55,610 bases of DNA from Treponema sp. (GCA_031265845.1 JAISCC010000081.1:1-55610); one strand, 5' to 3'; shown: positions 24,402-33,503, counted from the first letter of the stretch. Numbers and translations are program-made. Notes: generated from the sequence alone by a model not told the origin.

Positions 24402-25526
24402 ATGCAAAAGCTTAATGTAGGCATTTTATTCGGCGGGAAATCTGCGGAACATGAAGTGTCGCTCCAATCCGCGTTGAACGTGTTTGACGCCATTGATCGG
24501 AGCAAGTACAACCCCATTCTCATCGGCATTGATAAAACAGGAAAATGGCATAGCTCACAAGGTTCCGCTGGCGCCGGCGGTTTCATCCTGAACACGAGCG
24601 ATCCTAAACGCATTGCGCTCAATACGAAAAACGTCGGAGTAGCTCTGTTGCCGGAAAGTCGCGGAGAACTGTTGTATGCTGACGCGACAACGTTAAAAGA
24701 AGAAGAAAAATCCGCGCAAGTTGATGTGATTTTTCCAATCCTGCATGGACCGGCCGGCGAAGATGGAACAATGCAGGGGCTTCTAAAACTTGTTGGCGTA
24801 CCGTTCGTGGGCGCGGGCGTACTTGGTTCCGCTGTGGGCATGGACAAGGACGTGATGAAACGGCTTTTGCGAGACGCCGGTCTTCCCATAGGCGCGTTTA
24901 TAGCCCTGCAATCGCATGAGCGCATCCCCGATTATAAAAACGTTGTCGACCTGCTTGGAGAGCCTGTCTTTGTGAAGCCCGCAAATATGGGGTCGTCGGT
25001 GGGCATAAACAAGGCTCATAACGAAGCTCAATACTACAGGGCGGTGCGGGAAGCTTTAAAATATGACACAAAAATTATTATTGAGGAATTTATTCTGGGT
25101 CGTGAGATAGAATGTTCCGTATTGGGAAATGAAACCGTTGTCGCTTCTTTACCGGGCGAAGTCATTTCGAGCAGCGAATTCTATTCCTATAATGCGAAGT
25201 ATCTTGACGAAAATGGCGCCCGTCTTGATATTCCCGCGAACCTCCCTCCACAGACCGTCGCGCTGATACAGGATTTGGCGATAAAAACCTTCAAAACCCT
25301 GTGCGGCGAGGGTTTGAGCAGAATTGACTTTTTCCTCCGTCCAGACAACACGCCAATTGTCAACGAGATCAACACCATGCCCGGTTTTACGAAGATCAGC
25401 ATGTACCCGAAATTATGGGAGGCAAGCGGACTCTCATATACAGACCTCATTGACCGGCTCATTGAGCTTGCGATCCAGCGTTTTGAAAATGAGAAACGGC
25501 TCAAGACAAGCTATTTTGACGCATGA
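24402..25526 (+). CDS. ddl: D-alanine--D-alanine ligase
   Basis: Ddl makes the D-Ala-D-Ala dipeptide for peptidoglycan precursors in the cytoplasm. From ATG 24402 the 374-residue protein starts MQKLNVGILFGGKSAEHEVS, the usual first strand and loop. ATP-grasp landmarks follow: HGPAGEDGTMQGLL, VKPANMGSSVGINKA, the IIEEFILGREIECSVLGN segment, and the metal-binding end RIDFFLRPDNTPIVNEINTMPG. The family's longer form with the central omega loop (SSEFYSYNAKY) is present. A 22-residue in-frame extension exists upstream but begins before the promoter. Confidence 0.96.
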   Translation: MQKLNVGILFGGKSAEHEVSLQSALNVFDAIDRSKYNPILIGIDKTGKWHSSQGSAGAGGFILNTSDPKRIALNTKNVGVALLPESRGELLYADATTLKEEEKSAQVDVIFPILHGPAGEDGTMQGLLKLVGVPFVGAGVLGSAVGMDKDVMKRLLRDAGLPIGAFIALQSHERIPDYKNVVDLLGEPVFVKPANMGSSVGINKAHNEAQYYRAVREALKYDTKIIIEEFILGREIECSVLGNETVVASLPGEVISSSEFYSYNAKYLDENGARLDIPANLPPQTVALIQDLAIKTFKTLCGEGLSRIDFFLRPDNTPIVNEINTMPGFTKISMYPKLWEASGLSYTDLIDRLIELAIQRFENEKRLKTSYFDA

Positions 25527-25838
25527 CCTTTCGAATGAAAATGTAAAATGACATTCCAATAAAAATCTGAGAAATTCGGCGTGGCGGCATCCGCGCCGCC
25601 GCTGTATGCATAAAAACAAGAATTTCCCCTGCCGGCTTGTGTAAGCCTCTTATTTTGTGTATTATAAGTTGTCTAACCCTTGAAGAGAGAGCGCGGAAGA
25701 CAAGAAGCGCGTTCAAAGCCCTCTTACAGAAGTTTTAACGTAAGCGCAGACTAAAAATTGACGGTGTCAAGGCGCGTTTTTTGCTCCCTATTTGCCCAAG
25801 GAAATTATGAGACTACGGGAGCAGACGAGGAATTACAC
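25527..25838. other. Intergenic stretch before the restriction-modification genes
   Basis: Only short frames are present. An AT-rich segment TTGTGTATTATAAGTTG near 25653 could hold a promoter for the methyltransferase gene, but the match is weak. GCGGCGGC-type repeats near 25580-25600 can form a small hairpin. Confidence 0.3.
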
Positions 25839-27036
25839 ATGAGGACAAAGAAAAGCGTTGCGGTTTATTTAGTTAAAACTGTTGAACAGGCAAAACAAAT
25901 CAGCGGCGTGTATTTGCAGACGATACGTCTGGACGGCGTTGTGTCTTTCGGGCTGCCGGAGATTGACGACCGTTATCATATTTGGCGGGTGCCGCTCTTG
26001 CATCAAAATCATGTAATTGGCGAGGCGGTTATTGACGCGGTAAGCAGCTTGCTTGTCGAAACAAAAACAACCAAAAAGCAGGCGCTTGAAGACCGGATAC
26101 TTGGCAGGAAACAAATTGCCAGCGGAAAGAAAAAAAGTAATGATACACCAAAAATATCAAACATACGGAATACAGTCGGCTATGGCGATTCTGAAATGCT
26201 TTTGTGGAAAACGCCGGGTGAATCAATAGATCTTGTTTTTACTTCGCCGCCGTATTACAATGCCCGCGTTGAATACGCCGATTATGCGGATTATCTTAAC
26301 AAAATGCGTCGAATTATCAATCAATGCCACAGGGCGCTTAATGAAGGACGTTTTTTTGTCATCAACATATCGCCAGTTTTGATACGCCGTTCAAGCCGAA
26401 ATGAATCATCAAAAAGAATCGCGCTGCCTTTTGATTTTCACCGTATTTTTATTGAGGAAGGATTTGATTTTGTTGACGATATTATTTGGGTAAAACCGGA
26501 AGGGGCTGGATGGGCTACCGGCAGAGGCAGAAGGTTTGCCGCTGATCGCAATCCATTACAATATAAGCCGGTTCCTGTTTCAGAGTATGTGCTTGTTTAC
26601 CGGAAACACACGGATAAACTTATTGACTGGCATATAAGGAGTCATCCTGATCAAAAATTGGTCGCGGAATCAAAAATTGCCGATGGCTACGAAACAACAA
26701 ATATTTGGAAAATACATCCAGCTCATTCTAGAAAACATCCCGCGGTGTTTCCCGTTAAATTGGCGGAAAACATAATATCCTATTATTCATTCAAGAATGA
26801 CGTGGCGCTTGATCCATTTGCGGGTCTAGGGACAGTCGGGGAAAGCGGCGGCGAAACTTAATCGAAGGTTTGTTTTATTTGAAATGAATCTTGAATATAT
26901 AAACGAAATAAAACAAAAAGCTCTTGACTGGGCTGGCGGAAAAAAAGAAACCATCAATTGGATTGATACGGACGTTCCCGCGAAAGAACAGGAGTATCTT
27001 GATTTTGGTGAGGAAGCGCATGAAAGAGAAGAATAG
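25839..27036 (+). pseudogene. DNA methyltransferase (beta-class, SPPY type) with a single-base frameshift
   Basis: The frame from ATG 25839 carries the catalytic motif TSPPYYNARVEY, typical of N4-cytosine methyltransferases, before the AdoMet motif DPFAGLGTV at the end of the protein; this is the beta-class order. A basic middle part (EGAGWATGRGRRFAADRN) lies where target recognition is expected. The frame stops early at about 26861. Removing one G from GGGG at 26838-26841 restores VGKAAAKLNRRFVLFEM and continues to a TAG at 27034-27036. The N-terminal 90 residues before the first motif are longer than usual. The next gene overlaps its end by 17 bp and is also frameshifted. Confidence 0.75.
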
Positions 27037-28108
27037 TATATCTCTAACCAAATACCAAAAATTGGAAAACAGCTCGTAAATTATAGCGGAACGGAAATAA
27101 TAGATATATTGGGGGAAGATGCTGTTAAAAATGTTGTCATATCTATTCTTTCCGGCGGCAATGTCCGCGCTTTAACGGAAAGCCTGACCAGACGCAGATT
27201 AAGTTTGTCCAATGCGGCTATGCTCATGTTGTTTCTGCAATGCGTGAAAAATTGCGATAATTTCAGCGTGAACCTGAACGAAATGGTCGCCAATGAATTA
27301 AAAACCGAAAAACTAGACAAGGACAGCAAAATGTTTCTTAACTGGCTTGTAGGACTAACCGGAAAAGGAATTCAAAATGTTTTGCGAAGTGATGAAGGGT
27401 CTTTCAAGAAGTATTTATCAAATCTTAATGAATCGGTCGCCAAAAGCGCACTGGAGTCAGATTCCTTATTCGGCGCTTTGCAGACGGTTTTTACCGATAA
27501 AAACAATCAGGTATACCGGCTTAACTGGAGGGAAGCGCTACAGATTTTTTGCGCTGTAGGCGCACAGACATTGACTATTCGCGGCTCAGAAAAATCAATG
27601 TATGGCAAGTTTTTTGAAAAAGCTGGTTCTAGGTTCGTTGCTTACACTTCTCGATTTTACTTTGAGAAAAGAAAACATTGAAAGGCAAGAAAAAATTTTT
27701 TGGCTTTCTGAGCGAGGAAACAAACGGGAAAGCGATGCGACAGCGATTTACAAACTTGGCGTCGGCGCGCGTTTTGACATTGGTTTCATTGGTCCTGGCA
27801 ATACGGAAATATCCCTTGATAAAGTGTCGCGTTTTGAACGTGAAATTGAAATCGGCAGTCAAAAACACTATATGTCCACAATTATACTGGTTGACCGTAT
27901 AGGAGACAGAAGTAGAATAACCGGTATGGCGAGGCACATAGACGGCGATATTGTGCAAATGAGTATGACCTATTGGGTTAAGGAAGTTGCCGCTGTCCTC
28001 CACAACCGCATAGGATTTTCTCATGCCTTGTTAAGTATGGACGGAGAAGAAAGCGTCGCCTATATCAACGAAAAAATGAAGAATATTGATTTAAAACAGT
28101 TTATTTAA
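27020..28108 (+). pseudogene. Restriction endonuclease, CfrBI-like, with two frameshifts
   Basis: The ATG at 27020 overlaps the methyltransferase end. The first frame gives MKEKNSISLTK, then one base is missing in the A run at 27050-27052 and the match continues as IPKIGKQLVNYSG in another frame. At about 27617-27622 one extra base separates MYGKFFEK from LVLGSLLTLLDFTLRKENIE. The restored protein has about 362 residues and contains SDATAIYKLGVGARFDIGFIG, with an Asp followed by charged residues, as in PD-(D/E)xK-type enzymes. From memory it most resembles the CfrBI family, whose partner is an N4-cytosine methyltransferase, as here. As written it cannot make a full enzyme. Confidence 0.65.
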
Positions 28109-28907
28109 AGAATGAGCCTCCGCGCTGAAGGGCGGGGTGTCTTGTAAGTGTTGCATCGCTTGTGAGGTTCGGCGAACCTTCGGTTTGCGACCCTTTGGTC
28201 GACTGTAAGGAAATTATGTAACTGTGGAGGTTTGCTATGCAAACCAGATTCTTTGTTTGCGCCGCCATTTCCAACCACCCTTCAGGGTCACCCTAAAGGG
28301 TCGCTCTGAAGAGCGCGGCATTAGACCCCACTGCGAATAAAGAGCAAGAATAGTAGAAAACATCATACTTGATGATAAAATGGCGTCGTGGATATTGACG
28401 CTCTCAACGCCCCGCAATGCATAGCCCCGCGTCCTCGACATTTTTTTAAGCGCCGCAATGGCTTCTTTTTCCCCTATTTCTTACCAAGTGAATCTGGCGT
28501 ATCTGTTCAAGCGTCACCGCGTCGAAGCCCTTCCCAAACCATCGTATCGTCATGTGCATGGCGTAGTCCTTTGCTCATACTGTAAGCACACCTCTGGAAA
28601 CTCAACCGGAGTTGCCAGAGGTGTGCTTCACTCTATACTATACCGGGTTTTCCAATGGCGCAATCGACTCAATGTATATCGCCGATTTTCACCACTTGAC
28701 AATATAAGATGAAAGGCATATACTTTTTTTCAAAAGTGAAGTTGCAGCGAAGCCGCAGTGAAACCGTTTCATCGGGAAAAAATCAACCGGATGGCGGGGC
28801 AGTCCCGCGCGTCTACATCTTCAAAAAAGGGGTGTTGATAAAAAGTGAATGCGCTAAACTCTTTTTATAAAAACAAGCCGTTGAACGCGCTTTCCCGCGC
28901 GGGGAAT
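28109..28907. other. 800-bp stretch without a recognised gene
   Basis: The stretch has several small inverted repeats near 28165-28205 and 28275-28310 and a strong hairpin at 28584-28628. Open frames on both strands are short and unrecognised; one minus-strand frame near 28235-28441 may be a gene scrap. It separates the broken restriction-modification genes from the C15 tract of cassette C. Confidence 0.4.
28584..28628. repeat. Long perfect hairpin
   Basis: AAGCACACCTCTGG (28584-28597) and CCAGAGGTGTGCTT (28615-28628) pair perfectly over 14 bp. Inside the loop ACTC (28600-28603) and GAGT (28609-28612) can pair further. No T run follows on either strand, so it is not a simple terminator. It may be a small mobile palindrome or a site for a DNA-binding protein. 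Confidence 0.6.
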
Positions 28908-28922
28908 CCCCCCCCCCCCCCC
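28908..28922 (+). repeat. 15-nt C tract upstream of cassette C
   Basis: Fifteen consecutive C lie on the strand of the downstream genes, about 235 bp before array C and about 510 bp before the 221-residue gene. The matching tract at 12880-12894 has the same length and orientation relative to its gene. Confidence 0.9.
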
Positions 28923-28997
28923 ATGACGGATTTGTAACCGCCGGAATTCAGACAGCGCAATTCTTTACGCCACAATTCTTCGCCCCTCATTCTTTGA

Positions 28998-29028
28998 AGC
29001 CCGTAGCCTTATCGTCGCGGGCTTTTTA
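28998..29028 (+). terminator. Rho-independent terminator or attenuator
   Basis: AGCCCG (28998-29003) and CGGGCT (29018-29023) form a stem with a 14-nt loop and are followed by TTTT. It lies between the C15 tract and the heptad ORF, so it would stop any transcript that starts near the tract, or act as an attenuator. Confidence 0.5.
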
Positions 29029-29118
29029 TATATGCGCCGTTATCAATCATTCCTATCCAAACCGTTGTTTCAGCGTGTTGAAGGATGCGTATGCAAAGCG
29101 AAATGAGGAGGCTAAAGC

Positions 29119-29418
29119 GTGAACCTCGCCTTATGTGGAAGCCCGATCAAGGCGGCGTCTAAAGGCTTCGCCTCAGAAACGTTAGTATCCATATCAAAAA
29201 CTTTAGTATTCGCATCAGAGACTTTAGTCTTTAACCCAAAAACTTTAGCCCTCGCCTCGATAACTTTAGTCTTTAACCCAGAAACTTTAGTCTTCGCCTC
29301 GATAACTTTAGTCTTTAACCCCGCGTCTTTAGACGCTATCCCGCAATTTACAGACTTCGACCTTAAGTCTGTAAATAATACACCCTTTGGAGGCGGAAAC
29401 GCCCCCCTCTGGAATTAA
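29119..29418 (+). CDS. Heptad-repeat protein, 99 residues
   Basis: The start is the GTG at 29119 with a strong GAGGAGG at 29105-29111. Residues 14-83 are ten seven-residue units of the type T-L-V-F-A-S-E or T-L-V-F-N-P-E, encoded by the 21-bp repeats of array C. The ends are not repetitive (head MNLALCGSPIKAASKG, tail GGGNAPLWN). There is no signal peptide. The stop is 15 bp before the ATG of the 221-residue protein, so the two are very likely co-transcribed. A regular seven-residue pattern alternating hydrophobic and polar residues suggests a beta-type or solenoid-like structure rather than a coiled coil; this is inference. No known family is recognised. Confidence 0.55.
   Translation: MNLALCGSPIKAASKGFASETLVSISKTLVFASETLVFNPKTLALASITLVFNPETLVFASITLVFNPASLDAIPQFTDFDLKSVNNTPFGGGNAPLWN
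29158..29367 (+). repeat. Tandem 21-bp repeat array C (ten units)
   Basis: Units start at 29158 and recur every 21 bp to 29367, with consensus ACTTTAGTCTTCGCCTCGAT plus one base. Two alternating subtypes, one ending in CGCCTCGATA and one in TAACCCAGAA, appear in the middle, which suggests that pairs of units were duplicated. No unit has an indel. The array lies entirely inside the ORF at 29119-29418. Confidence 0.9.
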
Positions 29419-29433
29419 TCAGGAGATATGATC

Positions 29434-30099
29434 ATGAGTGTCCAAACCGATTGGCTCCCAAAGAGCCGCGCGGAACAACTGGCTATGGCCGATGACTGGA
29501 TTTCAGTATGCGCCGCCAAACTGACGGACTGGAACATCCCCAGCTCCGCCTTGACCGAATTGACCGCCATCAGGGACGCGGCCGCCGCCGCGCTGGAAAC
29601 GGCCAAAAACGAGACGACCCGTACCCCCGTTTCAAACGCGCGGTGCAAGGAGGCGTTCGACGCCTTGACCGGCTTTATGCGGGACTTCAAGCGGCGATAT
29701 TTCTTGTCCCCGCCCCTGTTCAATTCAGACTTCGTCAGTCTGGGACTCAAGCCCCGCGATCCGCGCCCCACGCCCGGAACCACGCCTACGGCGCAGGCGG
29801 CGGTGGAGTCCTATCTGGTGGGTCGGCATGAGCTGGGGGTGCGGATCGTCTATGTGACGGGCAACCCCGACGACAAAGCGAACAAGGGTTGCCGCATCTA
29901 TTACAGCGTGGTCGCGCCCGGGGAAACGCCGCCTCTGAAGCCCGAAGAGTTGCGCCAATCCTTCTACACCCAACGGAGAAAGGACTTGATCGAATTCGAG
30001 TATGGGGACAGCGGGAAGACGGTGTATTTCGCGGTGCAGATAGAGAATGACGGCAAGAAAGGCGCCTGGGGGCCGATGGTTTCGGCGTTGATACCGTAA
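29434..30099 (+). CDS. DWLPKSR-family protein of unknown function, copy C
   Basis: The ATG at 29434 has AGGAG at 29421-29425 with normal spacing; the ATG at 29428 is too close to it. The 221-residue product starts MSVQTDWLPKSRAEQLAM and ends GAWGPMVSALIP. It keeps the helical first half, a Pro/Thr-rich linker (RPTPGTTPTAQ) and the beta-rich second half of copy B, with about four-fifths identity by eye and no length change. It lacks a signal peptide and membrane segments. Downstream are a 107-residue protein at 15 bp and a CsgG/TPR lipoprotein. The near identity of copies B and C contrasts with the unrelated repeat arrays in front of them. Confidence 0.85.
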   Translation: MSVQTDWLPKSRAEQLAMADDWISVCAAKLTDWNIPSSALTELTAIRDAAAAALETAKNETTRTPVSNARCKEAFDALTGFMRDFKRRYFLSPPLFNSDFVSLGLKPRDPRPTPGTTPTAQAAVESYLVGRHELGVRIVYVTGNPDDKANKGCRIYYSVVAPGETPPLKPEELRQSFYTQRRKDLIEFEYGDSGKTVYFAVQIENDGKKGAWGPMVSALIP

Positions 30100-30114
30100 G
30101 GAGGAAATGGGAAC

Positions 30115-30438
30115 ATGGAAGTTTCAGCTTGGAAGAGTCATAAGCATGGCGGAACATACGGCATTCGGGTTGGGGTTGAGAACCGGCGAAGGTTCTTCAA
30201 TCCTTTATGGAAGGAGATCGAAGTGGAGATAGACGGAACGCCGCATACGTTTCAACTTACTTCCACTTTTTGGAGTACTTGCCCGGAGTTCCGTGATTCC
30301 GGCGCGACGGCTATTCAGGATTGGCTCAGGTGTAATTACGAAATCCTCTGGCCATACCGCAGGCCGCCCCGGTTTGCTCTTGAAGTTGTTGGCGAACAGC
30401 GGTTTTGTCTGAAACCGGAACCCGCCCATGACAAATGA
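30115..30438 (+). CDS. Hypothetical protein, 107 residues
   Basis: The frame begins MEVSAWKSHKHGGTYGIRVG after AAGGAGG and lies 15 bp downstream of copy C. The product is basic and Trp-rich, with NRRRFFNPLWKEIEVEIDG, WSTCPEFRDSG and IQDWLRCNYEILWPYR; these look like conserved parts of a small globular protein. It has no signal peptide. I do not know the family name or function. Its spacing suggests the same operon as copy C and the following lipoprotein. There is no equivalent after copy B, where the VWA lipoprotein follows directly. Confidence 0.7.
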   Translation: MEVSAWKSHKHGGTYGIRVGVENRRRFFNPLWKEIEVEIDGTPHTFQLTSTFWSTCPEFRDSGATAIQDWLRCNYEILWPYRRPPRFALEVVGEQRFCLKPEPAHDK

Positions 30439-30474
30439 AAAAGCGCAATGGAAAATATTGCAAAGGAGAGAACA

Positions 30475-32253
30475 ATGAAAAAGCGTGTTTTGATGATGAT
30501 GACGGCGCTGGCGGCGGCTTTGCTTGCGGCGGCCTGCGCGTCCGCGCCGCCGGTGGGCGGGCTTGTGAGCCTGGAGGAAGCGATTTCGGGGGCTGTTGCC
30601 GCAGTTGAGGAGCGGGCGCGGAGCGGCGATGAAATCGCGCTAGCGAAGATCGCTTCCCCCTTGCCCGCGCTTTCTGATTTTCTGGGCAGTGAACTGGACA
30701 GCCGCTTTAACGCCACAGGAAAACTGGCCGTCCTTGCCCGGGGTCAGACCTTGGGGCAGGTGGACATCGAACATCAGTTTCAGATGTCGGGACTGGTGGA
30801 CGACGAGAGCGCCGTGGGTATCGGCCACTATCTGGGCGCGAAAATGATAATAACCGGCGACTTCAACCGGTTTGACAATTTCAGCCAGCTCTATATCCGG
30901 GCGGTCGATGTAGAGACCGCGCAGGCGCTTGCCACCTATTCGGCAAAGATAGACAACCGCGACCCGGTACTCGCCGGGCTTACCGCTCCCCTGCGGACAA
31001 AGAGGGCGGTGAGCGAAGCGGCTCTGGAACACCTCAACCTGGGCAGGGAGTATTATGCGGCGGGCTTGCCGGACATCGCCATAGAAGAATTTAACCTCGC
31101 CATGCGCGGAAACCGGAATTTTGCGGAAGCCTGGTTCTATCGCGGGAATGTGTATGCCGACAAAGGCGATAATGACCAGGCAATCGCGGACTACACCGCC
31201 GCCCTGCGGAGCAATCCCCGCTATGTCGACGCCTTAAAAAATCGGGCGAATATGTATAGTAAGAAAGAAGACAATAACCGGGCAATCGCGGACTACACCG
31301 CCGCTCTGCGGATCGATCCCAACGATGCCGAGGTTTTAGTTAATCGCGGGATTGCGTATACCGAGCGCGGGTTTGAGAATGATGACGACAAAGATTATGG
31401 CCGGGCTATCGCCGACTGCACTGCCGCCCTGCGGATCGATCCCAACAATATCTTCGCCTTCTGGGAACGTGGAAGAGTGTATGCTCTGAAAGACGACGAC
31501 GACCAGGCTATCGCCGAGTTTACCGCCGCCCTGCGGATTGATCCTCACAATGCCCGGCTCTACATCAACCGTGCAATAGTGTATGAATCCCAACGTGACT
31601 ATGACCGGGCCATCGCCGAGTATACCGCCGCTCTGGAGATCGATCCCGATGATTCTTTCACCTACAGCAGCCGCGGGTTTGCGTATAGCACCAAAGGCGA
31701 CTATGACCGAGCCATTGACGACTATACCGAGGCTCTGGAGATCGATCCCGACAGGGCTTGGTACTACAGCAGCCGCGGGGATGCGTATCGCGCCAAAGGC
31801 GACCTTGACCGGGCCATTGACGACTATACCGAGGCTCTGGAGATCGATCCCGGCAATGTCCGGACCTATATCAGCCGCGGGGATGCGTATTACGACCAGG
31901 ACGACTATTGGAGCGCCGAGGAGGACTATGAAGAGGCGGTACGGATCAACCCGGACAACACCTCGTTCAAAAGCCGACTTGAACGCGCCCGAAAGGAGAC
32001 CGCGCCGTTGCAACTGCCCGATGACATTGACGACTATACCGATGCCCAGTGGGCCGATCCTGGCAATGCCTGGGCCTGCATCAAACGCGGAGATGCGTAT
32101 TACGGACTAGGGTGACTATTGGAGCGCCGAGGAGGACTATGAAGAGGCGGTACGCGGATCAATCCGGACAACGCCTCGTTCAAAAACGATCTTGAACGCG
32201 CCCGAAAGGAGACCGCGCCGTTGCAACTGCCCGAGTTTCCGCCAGGATGGTAG
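30475..32253 (+). pseudogene. CsgG-like/TPR lipoprotein with two compensating frameshifts at its end
   Basis: The ATG at 30475 has AAAGGAGAG upstream. Residues 1-22 are a lipoprotein signal ending LAAAC. Residues about 35-170 resemble the CsgG/LpoB-type domain (KIASPLPALSDFLGSELDSR, VGIGHYLGAKMIITGDF). From about 180 there are ten or eleven TPR units of 34 residues or slightly more, such as AIADYTAALRIDPN, encoded by very similar DNA repeats. The frame stops at 32113-32115, but the text continues out of frame. One extra G near 32111 and two extra bases near 32150 add up to three, so the original frame is restored and ends LQLPEFPPGW at TAG 32251-32253. The last segment is a second copy of the DNA at 31903-32030. 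The product may still be made in a slightly shorter form. Confidence 0.7.
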
Positions 32254-32307
32254 GAGCGCCAAATTCCTATGGCGCACGGGCGCCGGCGCAACAGGGTAAA
32301 CGCACAA

Positions 32308-32522
32308 GTGTCTGACACCAAAGCGGGGCTATGTGAAAGCGCACGGCTCCGCTATTTTTTTGTAAAAAATTGATCCCGCGCCATCTGTAAACGCAGTGGT
32401 GCCAGACGCCATTTTTTAAAAATGTCTGACACCACGGATAACGCAAAGGTGACTGACACCAGATTTTGACGCCAAGCGGGGTCATGCGATAGACCTTCGG
32501 TCTGACACGCACGGCCCCCGCT
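32308..32522. repeat. REP-like intergenic repeats with TGTCTGACACC words
   Basis: GTGTCTGACACCA at 32308-32320 recurs as TGTCTGACACCA near 32429 and GTGACTGACACCA near 32448. An inverted repeat AGCGGGG (32475-32481) and CCCCGCT (32516-32522) matches the one at 10216-10247. The stretch 32254-32656 has no gene. It appears to be a cluster of several copies of the same small element. Confidence 0.6.
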
Positions 32523-32656
32523 ATTTTTATCCAAATCAAGTGAAACGGCGCCAGACGCCAAATTTAAGGGGTAACGCAGGGGCGCAGGGCGGGCGCGGGG
32601 CGCCCTGCGCTTTCGCTTCCATAAATTGTACGCTAATACTATCCCGTTGCGCCCGC

Positions 32657-33493
32657 TTATCCCTTCACCGCTCCGGCGGCAAGCCCGGATACAATCTGTT
32701 TCTGCGCCAGGATATAAACAATGACGCTGGGCAGAGAGACCATGACGATGGCGGCGAACATGGCTCCGTAATCGCTTGCGAAGGCGCTTTTGAAGTAATA
32801 CAGAGCCACGGGCAAGGTGCGGCTCGCGTGACCCGTTGTCAGAGTCAGCGCAAATTGAAACTCATTCCAGCATTGCAGAAACTGCATTATTCCCGCAGTG
32901 GCGAAGGCGGGACGGGCAATGGGCAAAATGATGACAACGAATGTCCGCAAAAAACCCGATCCGTCAATATAGGCCGATTCTTCCAGCGCCTTAGGGATGG
33001 TTAAAAAGTAGCTCGACATGATAAACACCGAAGTGGGAATGCCAAAGGCGGTGTACACCAGAATAAGACCGCCCAGCGTGTCGTAGAGACCCATCGCCTT
33101 GACGGACATGAACAGAGGCAGAAGCAACGCCGCGCCGGGAATAAGGAGTCCCAGGGCGAAGATAGAGCGTATCAGTTTCCGGTAGCGGAATTCAAACCGG
33201 GCGAGTACATAAGCCGCCATGCTCATGATGACAAGGTTGAGGACAATCCCAAGCCCGGTAACTACGACGCTGTTCACAAAATACCGGGCGATAGGGGCGA
33301 TCTTAAAAGCGTTGGTATAGTTCCTGATATGGAAGGCGCCGCCCATGGAAAAAGTCAGGATTTCCCGGTTTGTTTTGAAAGACGACATGGCGACCCACAG
33401 GAAGGGCGCCACGGAGACAGCCACCAGCAGGATGAGAAACACAAACACCGGAACGTTCAGGAGGCCGCGTTTTATTCTGAAAGACAATTTCAT
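32657..33493 (-). CDS. Sugar ABC transporter permease, MalG-type
   Basis: The 278-residue protein has six membrane segments (for example PVFVFLILLVAVSVAPFLWV) and the binding-protein-dependent permease loop EESAYIDGSGFLRTFVVIIL followed by LPIARPA, which docks on the ATPase. It is the second permease of the operon and the last gene, lying 10 bp downstream of its partner. It belongs to the CUT1 carbohydrate importers. No ATPase gene is present in the window; CUT1 systems often use a shared MsmK-type ATPase encoded elsewhere. Confidence 0.9.
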   Translation of the reverse strand: MKLSFRIKRGLLNVPVFVFLILLVAVSVAPFLWVAMSSFKTNREILTFSMGGAFHIRNYTNAFKIAPIARYFVNSVVVTGLGIVLNLVIMSMAAYVLARFEFRYRKLIRSIFALGLLIPGAALLLPLFMSVKAMGLYDTLGGLILVYTAFGIPTSVFIMSSYFLTIPKALEESAYIDGSGFLRTFVVIILPIARPAFATAGIMQFLQCWNEFQFALTLTTGHASRTLPVALYYFKSAFASDYGAMFAAIVMVSLPSVIVYILAQKQIVSGLAAGAVKG

Positions 33494-33503
33494 AGTATGC
33501 TCC

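Noticed and set aside
28235-28441. Minus-strand 68-codon frame as an IS605-type protein end
   Set aside because: I could not find zinc-ribbon or catalytic residues, and the text matches nothing that I can name.
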